Positions 27,370 to 41,530 of a DNA stretch of 56,500 nt are shown here, piece after piece. The notes under the pieces are model-generated. The model was not told where the DNA came from and did no database searches. It was given only the letters and a program-made list of their open reading frames with translations. Where the stretch lies: the NCBI RefSeq assembly GCF_964340395.1, contig NC_135559.1, forward strand, positions 6,424,759 to 6,481,258. The letters are read 5' to 3'. Made by a program: the position numbers and the translations under genes. Numbering within the stretch: the stretch's first letter is position 1; each line of letters begins with the position of its first letter. This DNA is from Glandiceps talaboti. Its lineage: Eukaryota; Hemichordata; Enteropneusta; Spengelidae.

Positions 27370-27965
27370 GCTAACCATCGTCGAAAAAAGTGTAGCAATG
27401 TTGGTTAAACAAAGATGGATGTCACGCCAGATGATTAAAGAATCGATGCTGGTAAGATCGTTGTCGAGGCAGATGATAAAATGTAATAATGTTAGTAAGA
27501 TTTTGTTGAGGCAGACGATACAATGAAGCAATGTTAGTAAGATTTTGTTGAGGCAGAAGATAAAATGTAGCAATGTTAGTAAGTTTTTGTTAAGGCAGAC
27601 GATAAAATGTAGGAACGTTAGTAAGATTTTGTTGAGGCAGAAGATACAATGTAGCAATGTTAGTAAGATTTTGATGAGGCAGACGATAAAATGTAGGAAC
27701 GTTAGTAAGATTTTGTTGAGGCAGACGATAGCATGTAGCAATGTTAGTAAGATTTTTTTGAGGCAGACGATAAAATGTAGCAATGTTAGTAAGTTTTTGT
27801 TAAGGCAGACGATAGCATGTAGCAATGTTAGTAAAATTTTGTTGAGGCAGAAGATACAATGTAGCAATGTTAGTAAGATTTTGTTGAGGCAGACGATACA
27901 ATGTACCAATGTTAGTAAGATTTTGTTGAGGCAGAGGATAAAATGTAGCAATGTTAGTAAAAAAT
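27370..27965. repeat. 42-bp minisatellite, about 14 copies
   Basis: The unit is GATTTTGTTGAGGCAGACGA followed by TAAAATGTAGCAATGTTAGTAA (42 bp). The array has few indels, and variants at fixed positions (AGACGA/AGAAGA, TAAAATGTAGC/TAGCATGTAGC, TAGGAACG) show a mosaic of subtypes. Because 42 is divisible by three, it keeps frames open in both directions (14-residue repeats). Diverged monomers occur at 5800, 21248, 33900, 37728 and 55940. Confidence 0.93.
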
Positions 27966-28374
27966 AAATGTGTCCAGCTATACAACGTATTGTGTAAGGT
28001 TTCTTGATTTTCGTTGGAAATTACCGCAAAATAAAAAATGATTCTAGAAAAAAGAACGATGAAGTTATGATAGGATAGATTTGGTTTGATATGTAATGAA
28101 CACCATTCGACCTATCTAGTCTTCAAGTTTATCATGATAAAAACAGGATGACAATGTTTAATTACGACTCGTGACTGTTAATTGCAATATGTCATAAATG
28201 CAGATGCCATCAATCCCTACAGACTTGACTGTCTCAAAATACGATATTGTAATTTGCAACAGGAAATGAATTGTCCGACTGATGAAAAAAAAAGTCACAA
28301 TAAAATGTGAAGAATGTAAAAAATGAATACAACAACTGTACACTCTGTGGTGTGGTATAAACATATACATGACC

Positions 28375-28425
28375 GTAAACAACAACAACAACAACAACAA
28401 CAATATTAACATTAACAACAACATA
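28375..28425. repeat. (CAA)n microsatellite
   Basis: About nine CAA/ACA units followed by a degenerate continuation. Confidence 0.85.
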
Positions 28426-28499
28426 TATGTACAAGTAAATGCATGTAATACAAAAAATAAAATCACATGTCAAGTATGTTTTTTTCAATCTATTTTATT

Positions 28500-29340
28500 C
28501 ATCGAATTTTAATTCATTCATTTATATTTTGTTTTGTTTTCACTAATAAAGATACCATAAGACACTTGCAATAATGAACGTAACACCACTATTACAATTT
28601 AATGAATAGTTCGACCATGTAATCGCTGACCACAAAACAGAATGTCTCACAGTGACAATATCCCGAGGGTCACATGACCATACCAATTAGGGCCAATCAA
28701 AATAAACCATGTGTTTTTCATTACCATACCTTTAAAAAATTATGTAGATTGGAATAAACGTTTTATAATTTCAGTCCTTGGGATCGTGACATCTCTAATT
28801 TTTCTTTTTATTTTATCAATATTACCGACTTTTTCGATACTCTTTTTCTTCTTCTCGAACTACATAAAAATCGGGTCAGACATGGAAAACAATACAGTTG
28901 GATAATGAACCACAATATTTGCTTTGAATGGCCTTAATATGGACGTTAAAGTTGGAGAGAAACACGACCTTAAACAAAAGTTGACAGTCAACTGTATGTT
29001 AACATATCAAAACTATGTACAAAAAAATGAAAGAGTACACATTGTGAGAAAAACCTTAAAGGCACATGTGCAAGATCAGAGTGTTATTCATTGTATTATT
29101 GTGTTTCGCTTGATGAATAACATGTTATTGTACTAACTGAAACATATACATTTAACTTTTACTAAATGAATGCCTCTATGATGCAATTTTTGGGTATACC
29201 CAAAAATATCCACTGACGTCATGATCGTAAATAGAGAAATGCATATGCATAAATCTATCAATGCTGTATGATGGAGATGTTATAACTCGTTGCAATACGC
29301 ACATAATTATAACTACAATGATAATAGATAAATACAACAG
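28500..29340. other. Spacer, no gene recognised
   Basis: Short frames only, none with a recognisable family. Confidence 0.3.
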
Positions 29341-29342
29341 AT

Positions 29343-29748
29343 ACGACGTTGTTTTGGTGTTGGTGTTTCACTCATGGGATATGATGTTTTCAACACAGAG
29401 ATGGGCAAATTTCAACTCCAGATTACCACAATAAGAGAGACATAACACACACACACAGCAGAATCCTTTATCCAGTCACCTTGAAGAGTGATCAGACACT
29501 GCCATTAGTTTACAGTGCAGTAGAAACAGCAGAAACATTACACATGGATGGGACTGGATGATATTAATGGCTTCAGTTGTTTACATACGGACTGATAATG
29601 AATTCAACATGGTAACTTGTCTATTTTTATATTCCTACTGTGCGCAGCACCAATAATTGCTTATTTTGTATTTGCAATTGTCTCTGCATATATGTGTGTT
29701 AAAAAACGTCGTGTCTTATGAGTGGAACACCAACGCATCTTCAAGATT
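29343..29748. mobile_element. Miniature inverted-repeat element (copy 3), ends degraded
   Basis: The body follows copy 1 in the same orientation: GGTGTTTCACTCATGGGA at 29361, ACACAGAGATGGGCAAATTTC, ACAGTGCAGTAGAAAC, TTAATGGCTTCAGTTG and CCTACTGTGCGCAGCA. The right end is ATGAGTGGAACACCAACGCATCTTC. The outermost 15 bp no longer read CAGCTAAAATG, so this copy is older than copy 1. Confidence 0.8.
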
Positions 29749-29759
29749 TATATAAGATT

Positions 29760-31900
29760 TATTGGCTAGATAGATAAAATTCGTCTTAAGTTAGCCCAAA
29801 ACCTCGTTAAAGATTATAGCACATAATCATCGAATTGTAATGGTCATGTGAGAACGGTTGTAGGCACAGTTTGTAAGATACAGGGTGTCCTGCTGGTCTA
29901 TGCCACCACTAATTAGAAGGCCTATTCTGGCGAAACTACACAACGTATATCTTGCAATCGAGATTGCAGGTCGTTCAGTACAGAAAGATTACACGCTATG
30001 TACAGTTTGAACTCTTCGAACCCATGTGAAGGTACGGACAGTGCCTACGCTAAATATGACATCTATATACCTAGCTGATAACAACATTAACATTTAGAAC
30101 TCAACGCAGACAGACATATCGACTGAACGTTACAACACTATGTACTTAATGTCATGGCAACAATAGGTTCTTTAATAGATATTATTAAATCTAATTTACT
30201 GGTAGAGAACTCGGTGATATACAAATACATAATGTACATTCATGCGTAACTATGGATTGTCGACACTCCTTAGCACGCATTTGGTGCATGTAGTCATTTT
30301 GATGTGTAATGTACGGTTCGGTCGATAAGATCTGCTTAATTTGACTCTCATTTCAATAACGATAATAATGTTAGTTTCTATCATCCTACACTGCTCAAAG
30401 CGCTACTCAGTTATTGCCCCTGGCATTTTCATAGCGGCACATACATACGCCCTCAACTGCCAAGGGAGCACTCAATCCATATTGCAATCTCTTTAGCACA
30501 CAGAGTTAAGCATTCACATGGTGATGTCATCGCTCCATCCAGCCAAGCGCTCCATTTTTCCAGCTGGCTGGAAAAAGCTATATCTCTGTAATATTAGTAT
30601 GACAAATGTATACGTCCTATCAGGAAACAAGACAGACACAAAACTATTGCTGTTTCATGTAGTGGCAGATTACACAGATGTCTGATTTCTACGCCGTGAA
30701 TTGGTGAGGCAGATATGTGTACCCTGCTGTCATTTATAAACTACATCAAGTCAACATATCGCAATGATAGTTTTATAATTAGCTTGTATCATTTTTAGAT
30801 TGACGATAATCCATCTGCCATTGTCCTATTAATGAACCCATACATGTATTTTTAGAGATTGCTATTGTGAACGTGATCATACCCTGACTTGCCGTAGAGG
30901 GCGAACATGAATAGACCTTGTTACAGGTATTTGCACAAGACCAATATATTTTTTACACAAGTTAACCTTGAACAAATCTATGATAGCCTTACAAATAATT
31001 CTCTTAATCAAGCTTACTATAGCTTCTAATTGCTTTAATACGATGAATGCCGACAGAATAACCAGACTCGCTCTTGAATTACAGTAATTTTCTCTTTATT
31101 AATTTGTTGTTTTGGCCTCGTCTGTGACCAACTGAACATCGATGAAAATTGACAGGATTGCCTGTCATATTGATCACGAACAATACATTTATTTTCGATA
31201 GTTTGTACAGCAACTCTAGATACGTTCAGTATGTGTCGTGCTACATCATGCAACACATATGGAATATTGTAACCTCAGTTTTTACAAATACTTTGTATAG
31301 TATATTACAAGATGTGGCAACCACTCAAATTAGCATATCATTTGAATATATATGTTTTAAAACAACCTGCATAGAAATAGCAATATGTAAGATGCGATGC
31401 ATATATTTCCAAACTGTACTAGCAGCAACTGGAGTATCTTTTATCGATCAGAAAACCAAAAAATACATTCACTGAAAATTGTAACAATCATCAATAGTTA
31501 GACACTGTACATGTTAATTAGGGATCGATTGTATTCATAATTAGTACAGTAACAAGTTGAAATCATGACCGCATTGGGGCACTGATTTTTGAGTGCGGAC
31601 CTGAAATCAGTATTACAATCATATTATTTAACAAAACAGTTTTTATAAAAACCATTCCAGTTGCAGCTAGTCCAGCTTTAAGTAATGAAAAAGGCTCTCA
31701 AATGTATCTCTGTTGCAAATATTATTGCTTGAAAGTAATCCAAAATATGTTTCTCTGTGATATGGAAGTCTTTATATCTCCGTATGTATTTTGAGAGACG
31801 TTAACAGCACAGAAAGAAAACTAATAAAATAAGTTACGTTTAAACAGTGTTGCATATCTTGTAGAGAAATGTAGAGAAATGAGTATTGCTTAAACTGCAC
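29760..31900. other. Spacer, no gene recognised
   Basis: Minus- and plus-strand frames around 31035-31475 are short and have no known motif. No tandem repeat or RNA gene was recognised. Confidence 0.3.
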
Positions 31901-31934
31901 CGAAAGTTGAAGTTAATAAATGCTACCATAATTC

Positions 31935-32160
31935 AGGATCATGATGAAATTAACACAGAATTCTCAAATTACAAAGATGTTAACATTTCATATGAATTTC
32001 CATGAAATTGACACAAAATTCATAAAGTATGTAAATGTCCATGAAATTGACACAAAATTCATGAACTGAATAAATTTCAATGAAAATTAATATATAATTC
32101 ACAAAGATGTTCAAATGTCATGTAATATTCAATGAAATAGACATATTTAGGCAATGATCA
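31935..32160. repeat. Degenerate tandem repeat, period about 50-60 bp
   Basis: CATGAAATTGACACAAAATTCAT recurs with variations about four times, with intervening AAAGATGT and AATGTCCATG. Period and copy borders are loose. Confidence 0.65.
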
Positions 32161-33774
32161 TGTACATTTCATTGAAAAAACGACAACTGGTTTATAAATC
32201 TGTGATTATACCCTATAACTTTCTATGCAATCTACTTAGAATTCACAAATCGTGTAAATTTCGGCACAAATCACATAGCTGTTATTATAATACCAGATGT
32301 CGGGTCACCAAGTTAAAAACTGTCAATTCAAATTACTTAGATTTGACTAAACTCGGTAATTACGCCTGTGTTACTATGCACAATCGTTCGTAATCAACCA
32401 AAAGTAAAATCGACGTCAGCCAACTGTAAATAATAGATAATTTTTACTTAAAGGCCGGGAGTGGAAGTTGTAACATGCCGACAGTGATGTCGTGTCGCGA
32501 TGTCATGCCCCCAAGTCTACGCATAGCTATAAACATGACACTGCATATATCATCGTAAATGTACGTGTATGTGTGTGCTATACAATAGCAGTAATACTTA
32601 ATTTTTCAGATGCTAGAAAATCACAAAACTGTTAAAAATGTAAACACTTACACCATTAGAGTTTGTAAATAGAAGACATAGTAGCTGAAGACATACACTA
32701 TTTTGACTCAAGCTGATAGAAAGCAAATACAAACTCAAGCTTCCTCCTTTGGAATGTTATTTTAGCAGTTATATGTTCCCACTGCGTTGCTAATATTGTT
32801 CCATTGCAATAGTAATGAGGGCTAAATCATTTCCAATACTATCTTATTCAAATTGTTAATTTATACAGGTCTAATATTATAAAATATATAAAATAATATT
32901 ACTGGTATGAATACAATGTAACATGAAGGACTGTCTCTAGGTGATTACATATGCTCCACTGGGCAGAATAACAGAAGTCACCACAATTACAAACCGATGT
33001 TTCCAGCTGCTATGCCTTTTAAAGGAGTAAAAGCTATTTTATAAAAAAAGAATGTATATATATTTTATGTATACAACTCCACGGGAGTTGAATATGGTAA
33101 TATACAAAGCAGAATAAAGTAATTTAAGTTAGGGTTTCTAAACCGGTGTGTTCGATTTGTCCAAAATAATCACAAGATGATTCCACCTAACAAAATAAGA
33201 CTACATGTGGATGTTATTGTACAGATTAGTAGTATACGTGAAATCCCGCTGGATTCATGAAAGATCTGTTTCAAAATAAGCCAGGTGACAATCAACCATA
33301 TTTTAAATTTATATTTCGACTGGTCATCAAACGTAAGAATTCATCTGTTAGATAAACATGTGGTGGGTGTTTAACAAGGGTATTTTTGTTTTTTCAAAGT
33401 TACGTACACCCGGTGTTGGTTTAAAACATGGATTTCAGCGCTATGCAAGTTTGGTTATATTTTCTCTTATAAGCATGCAGTAGTTCGTTCAACCTTGGGG
33501 CAAACAGGTCATGCATGCTACATGTCTGTCTATGCATGCATCATATCAACTGACTTTTACAATTGAAGTCAGTTGACTTGAAAATAAACAAAACGTAGGT
33601 CGTCGGCGGTCAGGGTCCCACAAATATTACTAAAATGCAGGTACATTTTACAAGCTAACTAAAAAAATCACTTACTAAATCAAAGCAACTCTTACTGTCT
33701 CACAAAGAGTGCATAATCCTATTGTGTGATGTCTCTACATATTTTTCTAACACGGTTTTTTTCCATCGGCTAGC

Positions 33775-33965
33775 CGGAGGAAATTCCTACCATTATTTCT
33801 ACATTTTCAGAAGTAAGCTATCATTATCTAGCAGATCGTCACAAAATCATAATTTAACGTGTACTTTTATATACATCGATGGATTAAAATGTAACATATT
33901 TGTCTAGCCAGACGATAAAATGTAGCAATGTTAGTAGGATTTTAGTGTAGCCAGACAATGCAAAA
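33775..33965. repeat. Dispersed repeat carrying one 42-bp-type monomer (copy a)
   Basis: AAGTAAGCTATCATTATCTA, GCAGATCGTCACAAAATCAT and then, after about 50 bp, GTCTAGCCAGACGATAAAAT and GTAGCAATGTTAG. The same order of blocks is seen at 37610-37800, so the 42-bp motif is one end of a longer dispersed element. Confidence 0.65.
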
Positions 33966-35346
33966 TACTTGCTTTTAAACCGACTTCCATGGTATCATAT
34001 TGGCAGGATTTTTCTGAGATGATTGCAAACTTACAGCCTCTCTCATTGCACTGTTACACCTTTAGTGAACGAGTCACCTAGTACAGTCATCGAATATAAA
34101 ACGGCATTTCAAACCTAACTCTTGCAAATTCAAATGTTGTCGATATTGTTGTTGAATACATCTTCTCACGTTATTGATATCTCAATGAGCTGAAAATGTT
34201 TGAGTATGAAATCGTGTTATTGACCAATAAAACATGTAAAAGTAAAATAAAGTTACCTGCCGTGTAGTTTGCAGAGTTAACAGAATTCTATATGCATAAA
34301 ACAATACAATGTTGTAACAGTGAAACGAAAAAGTTGTAAATGAAGCAATTAAATTTGTATACGTATATATTGTGAATTTAATTTCTTAATGCACACGTTA
34401 ATTAGGGAACTAGGAAAGTTATGATTCAATGCATGTTGTCCGGCTCACCCGAAAAGGTAAGAAATTGGATAATTGCTTCGAAGGAACAGGGGGAGAATTG
34501 GAGAATAAGGAAGATGCTGGTTATGTAAATGTTACTGAACACATGGAATGCTTAAGATGCTTTTTTTTCAAAACCTCAAGTAACTGTAATGATGCTCCTT
34601 GAAGGATTTACAAGCAAGGAGTGCAGGTACACCTTGATTGTGTAATCACTGTCACGGTAAAGCAGAAGCTATCTAGATTGCCAAATAGATAGACGAAGAA
34701 TCGTCATGAATACAGTCACTAACTTCAAGTAACGACCAACTATTTTTTTACAACCGTAAAACACTATGCATGTCACGTACACGCCTCAGAGTTGAATCTA
34801 AGACCCTTGGTCTGGACATGTTATTTCAACCTGCTCTGTAAAACTTGTGAGTGCTAGCTAAATACGAGGGTGATCGGGGTCAATCGATGTCGTAAGTTGC
34901 CATGTCCCTATAGTAATCATCGAAATTAAAGGCTTCTTCATTCTGAGTAAAGAGATTTTCTTGTACATCGTCCGAGTAATGGAAACTAAATTCAATGAAA
35001 TAAGACATAGCGTGCTCCAAATTCTATTTTGCGGCTGAATAATACGATCTCATAGTTTTCTTCAGGCGGAATGGAAAGAAATATCGATGGAGTAAATAAA
35101 GCTGTTTTCTAGCAAAGTGCTTCTAATATCTGTATTAATGCAAAGCGAACTTAATCTCCTACAAGAAACTAAAATCAACACTCGGAGTGTGTCTTTCTAT
35201 AAATTTTAAAATATTTATGCCAAACCCCTTTCCTGTAATAATTCATCCGACTCCAAGTAGCCCACTTTTCATTTGCCTCTTATAAATTTAGCGTGTATTT
35301 GTTTGACATTACCGTACTTGACTTGGCATTCACTCTGTTGTTACAG

Positions 35347-35475
<129 letters not shown>

Positions 35476-37604
35476 TATGTGTGTGTGTTTGTGTGTGATT
35501 GGAGAGAACAGTGCTCGATGCAATATTAGTAGCAGTCTCAGAGCATTAAAGACTTAATCCAGGGAATAAGGATGTTATAAGTGGTTACTCAGGACTTCAT
35601 ACTTCCTCAGAGATCATCAGGCGACTGATAAATTAAGATTTTCAAGGTCAATGTATAGACGTAAATGTCTACGTATTCATTGCGTAAAAAGATGGTCGGA
35701 CTAAACTATTCCATACGTACGGGGGTTTACTTCAGTAGAGGCAAATATTTATTTTCCTGGTGGCATTTGGAGACTAATTCTGAATTTTTTGTTCAGTAGC
35801 TTGCTCTTTCCAGCATTGATTATACATGGTTTCTTAGTTTAACAAGATATTGCAAAGTTTCGTCTCATTTGTCTGATCTCCTTCAGTGCCAGAAATGTGA
35901 ATCCCGCATAAAGACTTCGTGATTTTTTGGAGGAATAAGTGCATAGGACAGACTGTAAGATACGTCATGTTTTTCAGCCCTGCCAGGCTTTCAAAACAAC
36001 AATTGAGTGGTAGCTAATAGTGTGGCTCAAACGTTGTCTCTTAATAGTCCATCCATAGAATCGATCGAGCGGATCCTCATGGTATTGTAAATCAATGTAC
36101 ACCAGTCAATTCCGATGATGTCCTGAAATTTAGACTGTAGCTGTGTACACAAAATGCACCATACTAGGCGGTGCTCAGTATATTAAACAAGTATAGTAAA
36201 CAAGCTTGTCATGCTATGCAAGACAGATAAAAAAGACAGAAATTCATTCTGTTTTGTACCACTCAGTTTACGTTTTAACATTCCAGTGGACGACATGAAC
36301 GGACTATCTTGCATTCAAAAATAACCGGCGACGTAGGGGATTCGATCGATTTAGTCACTAAATTTACGAGCCGCGGAAGATAATAATAACAGCCGGCTGT
36401 CTTGTTTAAAACTAAACCGTTAACTAAGGTTCAGTGCTCATCTCAAATGTCATGACAACAAATAAATCAACACGGACAGAATGTAATGGACACCGAAAAA
36501 ATTGGTTGAGACATATGCAGTGCAGATTTTGTGACTCAGATTACAAAGAAATCATCTTGCTTTATTAGTATGCTTAAGGTAGTGTTCGCTTCAGAAATAA
36601 GAATTGCAAAAAATTACTGTTATGTTAGTAAAGAAAAGTAATACCCTTTTGCTGTAAAACTCAAGAAAAACAATTAGGGGTCAACCTGCAAATGTTGAAA
36701 TAGACGTCAAAATCAAGATCCAGCAATTTTACGATCCAATATGGCCGCCGAATAAAATGTTAACTCAATAAGAAATTAAAGATTCTCGATTTAATTGAAA
36801 AGGGGTGGACTCCCAATTTCTTTTATATGTATCTTTTCAAAAGAAGCGGGAAAAATCTGTGGTGTGGCAAAGTTTGACGAGATTTTAAGAACTTAGATTT
36901 TCAGGAAAATGTGCCCCGGATGCACATTCTACCTTAACATACTATTAGATTGAATATAAGTCGGTCGGTGACTATTCTTGAATGCAGCAGTGGAATCAGA
37001 ATCCGTAAAATCTACAGTATTTTGATACATGCCGTAAAAATACTATTATTTGTCATGCGCAGTGGTGTGTATCCTCGCTCATTTATCAAATGGAATTTTG
37101 GTCACATCAGATACGTCTACATCATTTCTTTACTACTTCAAGTCGTAATTTGTCTGCAGGTATAAGCACGCACTTAAACAAAATGGCTCTGAAACTACGA
37201 TCTGAAATTATATCTCTACAACGTTCATGATTACCCCAACGACTACGTGACATTTGTACATATAAACACTATTACAAAATGTTAGGTTTAGCTGATTCTC
37301 TTTACAAATAGATGTAGCACGTTCAACTTGTTTATCCAAATTGGAACGGAATGATCGTCTGTGTACAGGAGAACAGTTTCGAAGGACGAATGTTCCGTGC
37401 AAGACTACAAACTTACGTGCATGTTCTTGTATAAATAATAGTATAATATTCACTCGAATTCACATACAAAGGAAGCTAGTTGAGTAGGACACAAAGGACT
37501 TCTCGCTTAGTTAACAATTCTGCATTTTATAGGCTGGTTCGACGTTTTTGTTTTTGTTTTCTCTAATAGTTTCTTTTCATCACCTATTATAACAAATATG
37601 TTAT

Positions 37605-37800
37605 TTTCTTTGTGTGAGCTACCATTATCTTAGCAGGTCGTCGCCAAATCATATATACAGTAACAATGTATTTTGTCAGTTACTTATTAACTACAATTAT
37701 ATCATACTTCAATTGTTGTTGTGGATATCTGTCTAGACAGACGCTAAGATTCAGCAATGCTAGTACGACCTTGTTGAGCTAAAAATAAACTGTAGCATAT
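37605..37800. repeat. Dispersed repeat carrying one 42-bp-type monomer (copy b)
   Basis: GTGAGCTACCATTATCTTAG, CAGGTCGTCGCCAAATCATA and later GTCTAGACAGACGCTAAGAT and TCAGCAATGCTAGTACGACC. It parallels copy a block for block with moderate divergence. Confidence 0.6.
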
Positions 37801-39170
37801 TAGTAAATTATTTATCGAACAGGCGACAATTTGTTTCACGTCAACTTGTTTCCATTGTGGTTTAGGAGTGTCAATATTCGAAACGCGTCCTTGAGTTGGA
37901 CGTCACAGTGGCGGGAAAGACAGAATTGCCTGGGTGCTTGATTTTCTGCTCCCATGCTTTTAATGGCCTTCCTACTTTGGAGACTGAAAATGCATTGGCG
38001 CCTAAACTAAACCCATAACAGTTATTCAATGTAATACACAATTTTTAAACTAAGCTGGCAAGATTTGCCTTTAAAATGGTCTTGAATCTACGTTCAGTAC
38101 GTAATGTTTAGTTTTTACGACATAAAAAAAAATTTGCTACATGTGTTGATGACGATTTCGTTGCTTGTGTTTCATTGGTCAACGAAGCACAGCTATGTAC
38201 GTTGATTACTTTGTTGTGCATGCGTACAAGTTTATGATTTCACGCTCATGACCAAGTACGGTACGGTGTTATCGTGTGTGACAAATCATCTGATAAATTC
38301 GTTTCTTTTCGACTAGCTAACGTTCAGATTAAGTAAGAAAGTAAACAGTGCCACTCTCTGGTTTACATGGCTGTGGGCATGGATATTAGATGACCTAAAC
38401 TCACGCTTCATCGCAATGTATTTGCTTTCTTCATCCAATCATATTAAATCTATAGACATACTTCAGGCTACACATTGACCTCTTCAACCTGAGGTCTTTC
38501 GCATGTATATGTAAATTTCCCGCCAGAAAAGATCAGACTAAAAATCAAACTTTCAAGTCATTTTTCGACACATTTAATTTTCATTTGTGAAAATAACAGT
38601 AACGATGGTTATGTATTCATAAAATGTCAAAATCGTAGCCCAGAATCGACGGGAAGAATTTTTGATCCCAACTGAATCGTCCCATTTTTTTCACATTTGC
38701 ATCCATGTCTGATTACTAACAGGTTAAAGGGGTCAGACTGATACAATTCCCTACTAGGGATATCTATCGACTTGATCACAGTCAATACTGCAGGCTCGAG
38801 CTTCTATGTAGACGTTGTACCCCATCGAAAAGATAATTCGTTTAGTTGACGATTTCAAAATTCAAGTCAGCATGGCTAAGCTTGTGAAGTCGTCAGAGAA
38901 ATCTTATTGATTGACATTACTGGGGGATATAAACCTAAGATCAAACGACCTTGAAATAACAATTCGTTTATGTTGTCAACCTTGAGAAGCGACATTTGAG
39001 ATGATTCGATATTCTTCGGACCCATTTCAACTTTAAATGCAATCTAGTTCGTTTGGGTACTTGCCAAAATCAATGATACTATTCGCAATGTGTTAAATAG
39101 GATTAGAAGAGCTATAATAATGTTAAAGTCCTGTACACCCTAACACATGTGACTGACTAGGTGTACAAGT
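37801..39170. other. Spacer, no gene recognised
   Basis: No protein-like frame or tandem repeat recognised. Confidence 0.3.
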
Positions 39171-39179
39171 CTTAGGTTA

Positions 39180-39690
39180 TCGATTGGGTTTGACCAGATG
39201 TTCAACTCTACAGGTTTGGTATGTGGCTAGGTACAGGTGTACCATGTCTAGAGTTATTGGTCAGTTATTGTCAGGTGTACTAGTAGTCTTGGGTATATAT
39301 TATATTGATCATGTATGGCCAGGTGGTACTATTCTACGGGTATTGCTACGTAGCCAGGTGTACAAGTCTAAAATATACTGGGATAGACATGGTCAGGTGT
39401 ACCGTTCTAGAGTTATTGGTCAGTTATGTCAGGCACACTAGTAGTCTTGAGTTAAGTTATTGACAAGGCAAGGCCAAGTGTACCACTCTACAGGTATTGG
39501 TATGTGGCCAGGTGTACCAGTCTAACTAGGAGAGCCGTAGCAAGGTATACCAGTCTAGAGTATTTGGTCAGCTATTATAAGGTGTTCTAGTAGTATTGAG
39601 TTATTGATCAGGTAAGGCCAGGTGCACCACTTTACAGGTAGTGGTATGTGGCCACTGCCAGGTGAACCAGTCTAGCGGCATTAGTCTTAA
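39180..39690. repeat. Tandem repeat, period about 155 bp, three copies
   Basis: Units contain TACAGGT.TTGGTATGTGGC, CAGGTGTACCA.TCTAGAG, TTATTGGTCAGTTATTGTCA and TAGTAGTCTTGAG. TTGGTCAG occurs at about 39258, 39417 and 39566. The inner CCAGGTGTACCA phrase is itself repeated within each unit. Confidence 0.85.
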
Positions 39691-39879
39691 AGAATCTGAC
39701 CTCGTCCAATGAGGTGTTAGCAAGAAATGCGCGCGATGCGTATCGTGAGCTTGAATAACCTTTCTAACTGCAAAGCGAAGTTTTGTTATTACTTTCAAAA
39801 TGTGTAATGATTTTTCTTCATCTTTACAAAACCAGTGCAATGATTTCAAATTCTCTCGTAAATACAATTAAAAGAATTC

Positions 39880-41360
39880 CACAAATGAAAAAAAATCTGA
39901 GTAAAAAGTTTATAAATGACTTTTCTATTGATTATCGAAATACCGCCAATTAGGGCTACTTAATTCTTGGCGAACTAGAACCAATCAGAAATCGAGCAAA
40001 ATTTACATATAAACAACCTGTTGTGATTGGTTATTTTGGGCGGGAAATGGTTCATACAAAAAAATATATAGATGAATGGTTAACAAAATGTATTAATGTC
40101 TTACTGTGGGAGTGTGGCGTATATAAAACGATGCTGCATTCAACAATGTTGTCTCTGAGTCTGAAAATGACAATGTTCCCCAAAAAAGGTCAGTAAGTCG
40201 ACCATAATGCGGAGATCACAACATTATACAAAATCGTGACCTACACCAAATTACATTTATAGTGCCACGTCCACACCAGTTGATTCTAACGCTACCCTAG
40301 TTTACATTATTAACGCACAAATGGCTAACACCGTGACAGGCTAAAAGGAAAATGAGATTTCACAACACAGAGCGTCAAACTGTGTGTGGCGATACGATGA
40401 TCAATAACGAAACATCCGTCAACGTTGACAGACACTCGACGCTCAGTTGACACGTCACCCCTTCTAATCCATTAGCATGGTCAGGGAGATAGGGGTCGTG
40501 AACTCTGTAATAACACAACGTCTTCTATATGAATACACGAGAAGAATATTTACACGATTGTTTTGAAAGGTCCATGACAAACTCGTGGTAACCATACACC
40601 CTACCGCTCAAATGTTTGAAATTCTACATGAATTATCGAGTATTCAGTTCTCGTATATAAAAACATGTCTGCCTATCTTTATAACTCTGTTTAAAAAAAA
40701 TCTTTCCCTGGGGGCACGTTGTGCAAACATATCTCATCTACGTGCACCTAAAGAGACAACATGTAAAAATTCACTACTCAGCAGTTATTGGAAAAAAGAA
40801 TGTTTGGAAGTTAAAACGTAGTATGTACAAAAATATGACGTCAGACCATGAGACTCCAATTAATGATATGCATAGATCGGAAATTAATGTGGATCACCCC
40901 GCCGCTTTTTCGGTTGTTGTCATGATTTCTTTAGCAGACTGTCAATCGACATGTTCTTCACGAATTCTGCAAAAAAAAAAGAAAAAAAGGAGAAAATTGT
41001 GAGTTCAGCTGTTTATTCTTCTGGTAAACATTTAATGTAAGTCGTTGGACATGGTCACACTTTTGGGTGCATAGTTTACAAGCTGAAGGGATGAATTGAG
41101 GTCAAACGTTAAATCTGCTAGGCGATAAGTTCCTAACAAAATGTAGCCATTTTAATGTATAACTAACGTCCGTTTTAGCTTGGATGAATTAAACAAATTC
41201 TTCGTTCTCTATCTACCCATGTCGACATTCTAGGAGTTTGCTCACTATATTATGACGTATGAGATGAGTAGAGATTCAATTGTGCTGATAGCAAATTACT
41301 CAAATCACGATGTCATTGGATAGTACGATAATTTGTTGTGACTATAATAATTCAAAGCAC
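39880..41360. other. Spacer, no gene recognised
   Basis: Short frames at 40585-41002 have no recognisable domain. An A-rich run lies at 40970-40990. Confidence 0.3.
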
Positions 41361-41371
41361 AAACACACAAG

Positions 41372-41406
41372 TCCACCACCACCACCACCACCACCACCAC
41401 CACCAC

Positions 41407-41439
<33 letters not shown>

Positions 41440-41530
41440 AACCACCATAACCACCACCACCGCCACCATTATCATCATCACCACCACCGCCACCACCACG
41501 GAACCATCGCCACCACTATTATTATTATAG
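41372..41530. repeat. CCA/CAT trinucleotide repeat
   Basis: Imperfect CAC and CAT units over about 150 bp. The poly-His and Val/Met frames over it are artefacts. Confidence 0.97.

Noticed and set aside
27370-27965. CRISPR-like regular array
   Set aside because: Units are directly contiguous and wholly repeated with no unique spacers, and the context is an animal genome. It is a minisatellite.
27355-27967. 198- and 140-codon frames with 14-residue repeats on opposite strands
   Set aside because: The 42-bp minisatellite has a length divisible by three and lacks stops in these frames. Both strands are open, and there are no start, splice or codon features specific to either.
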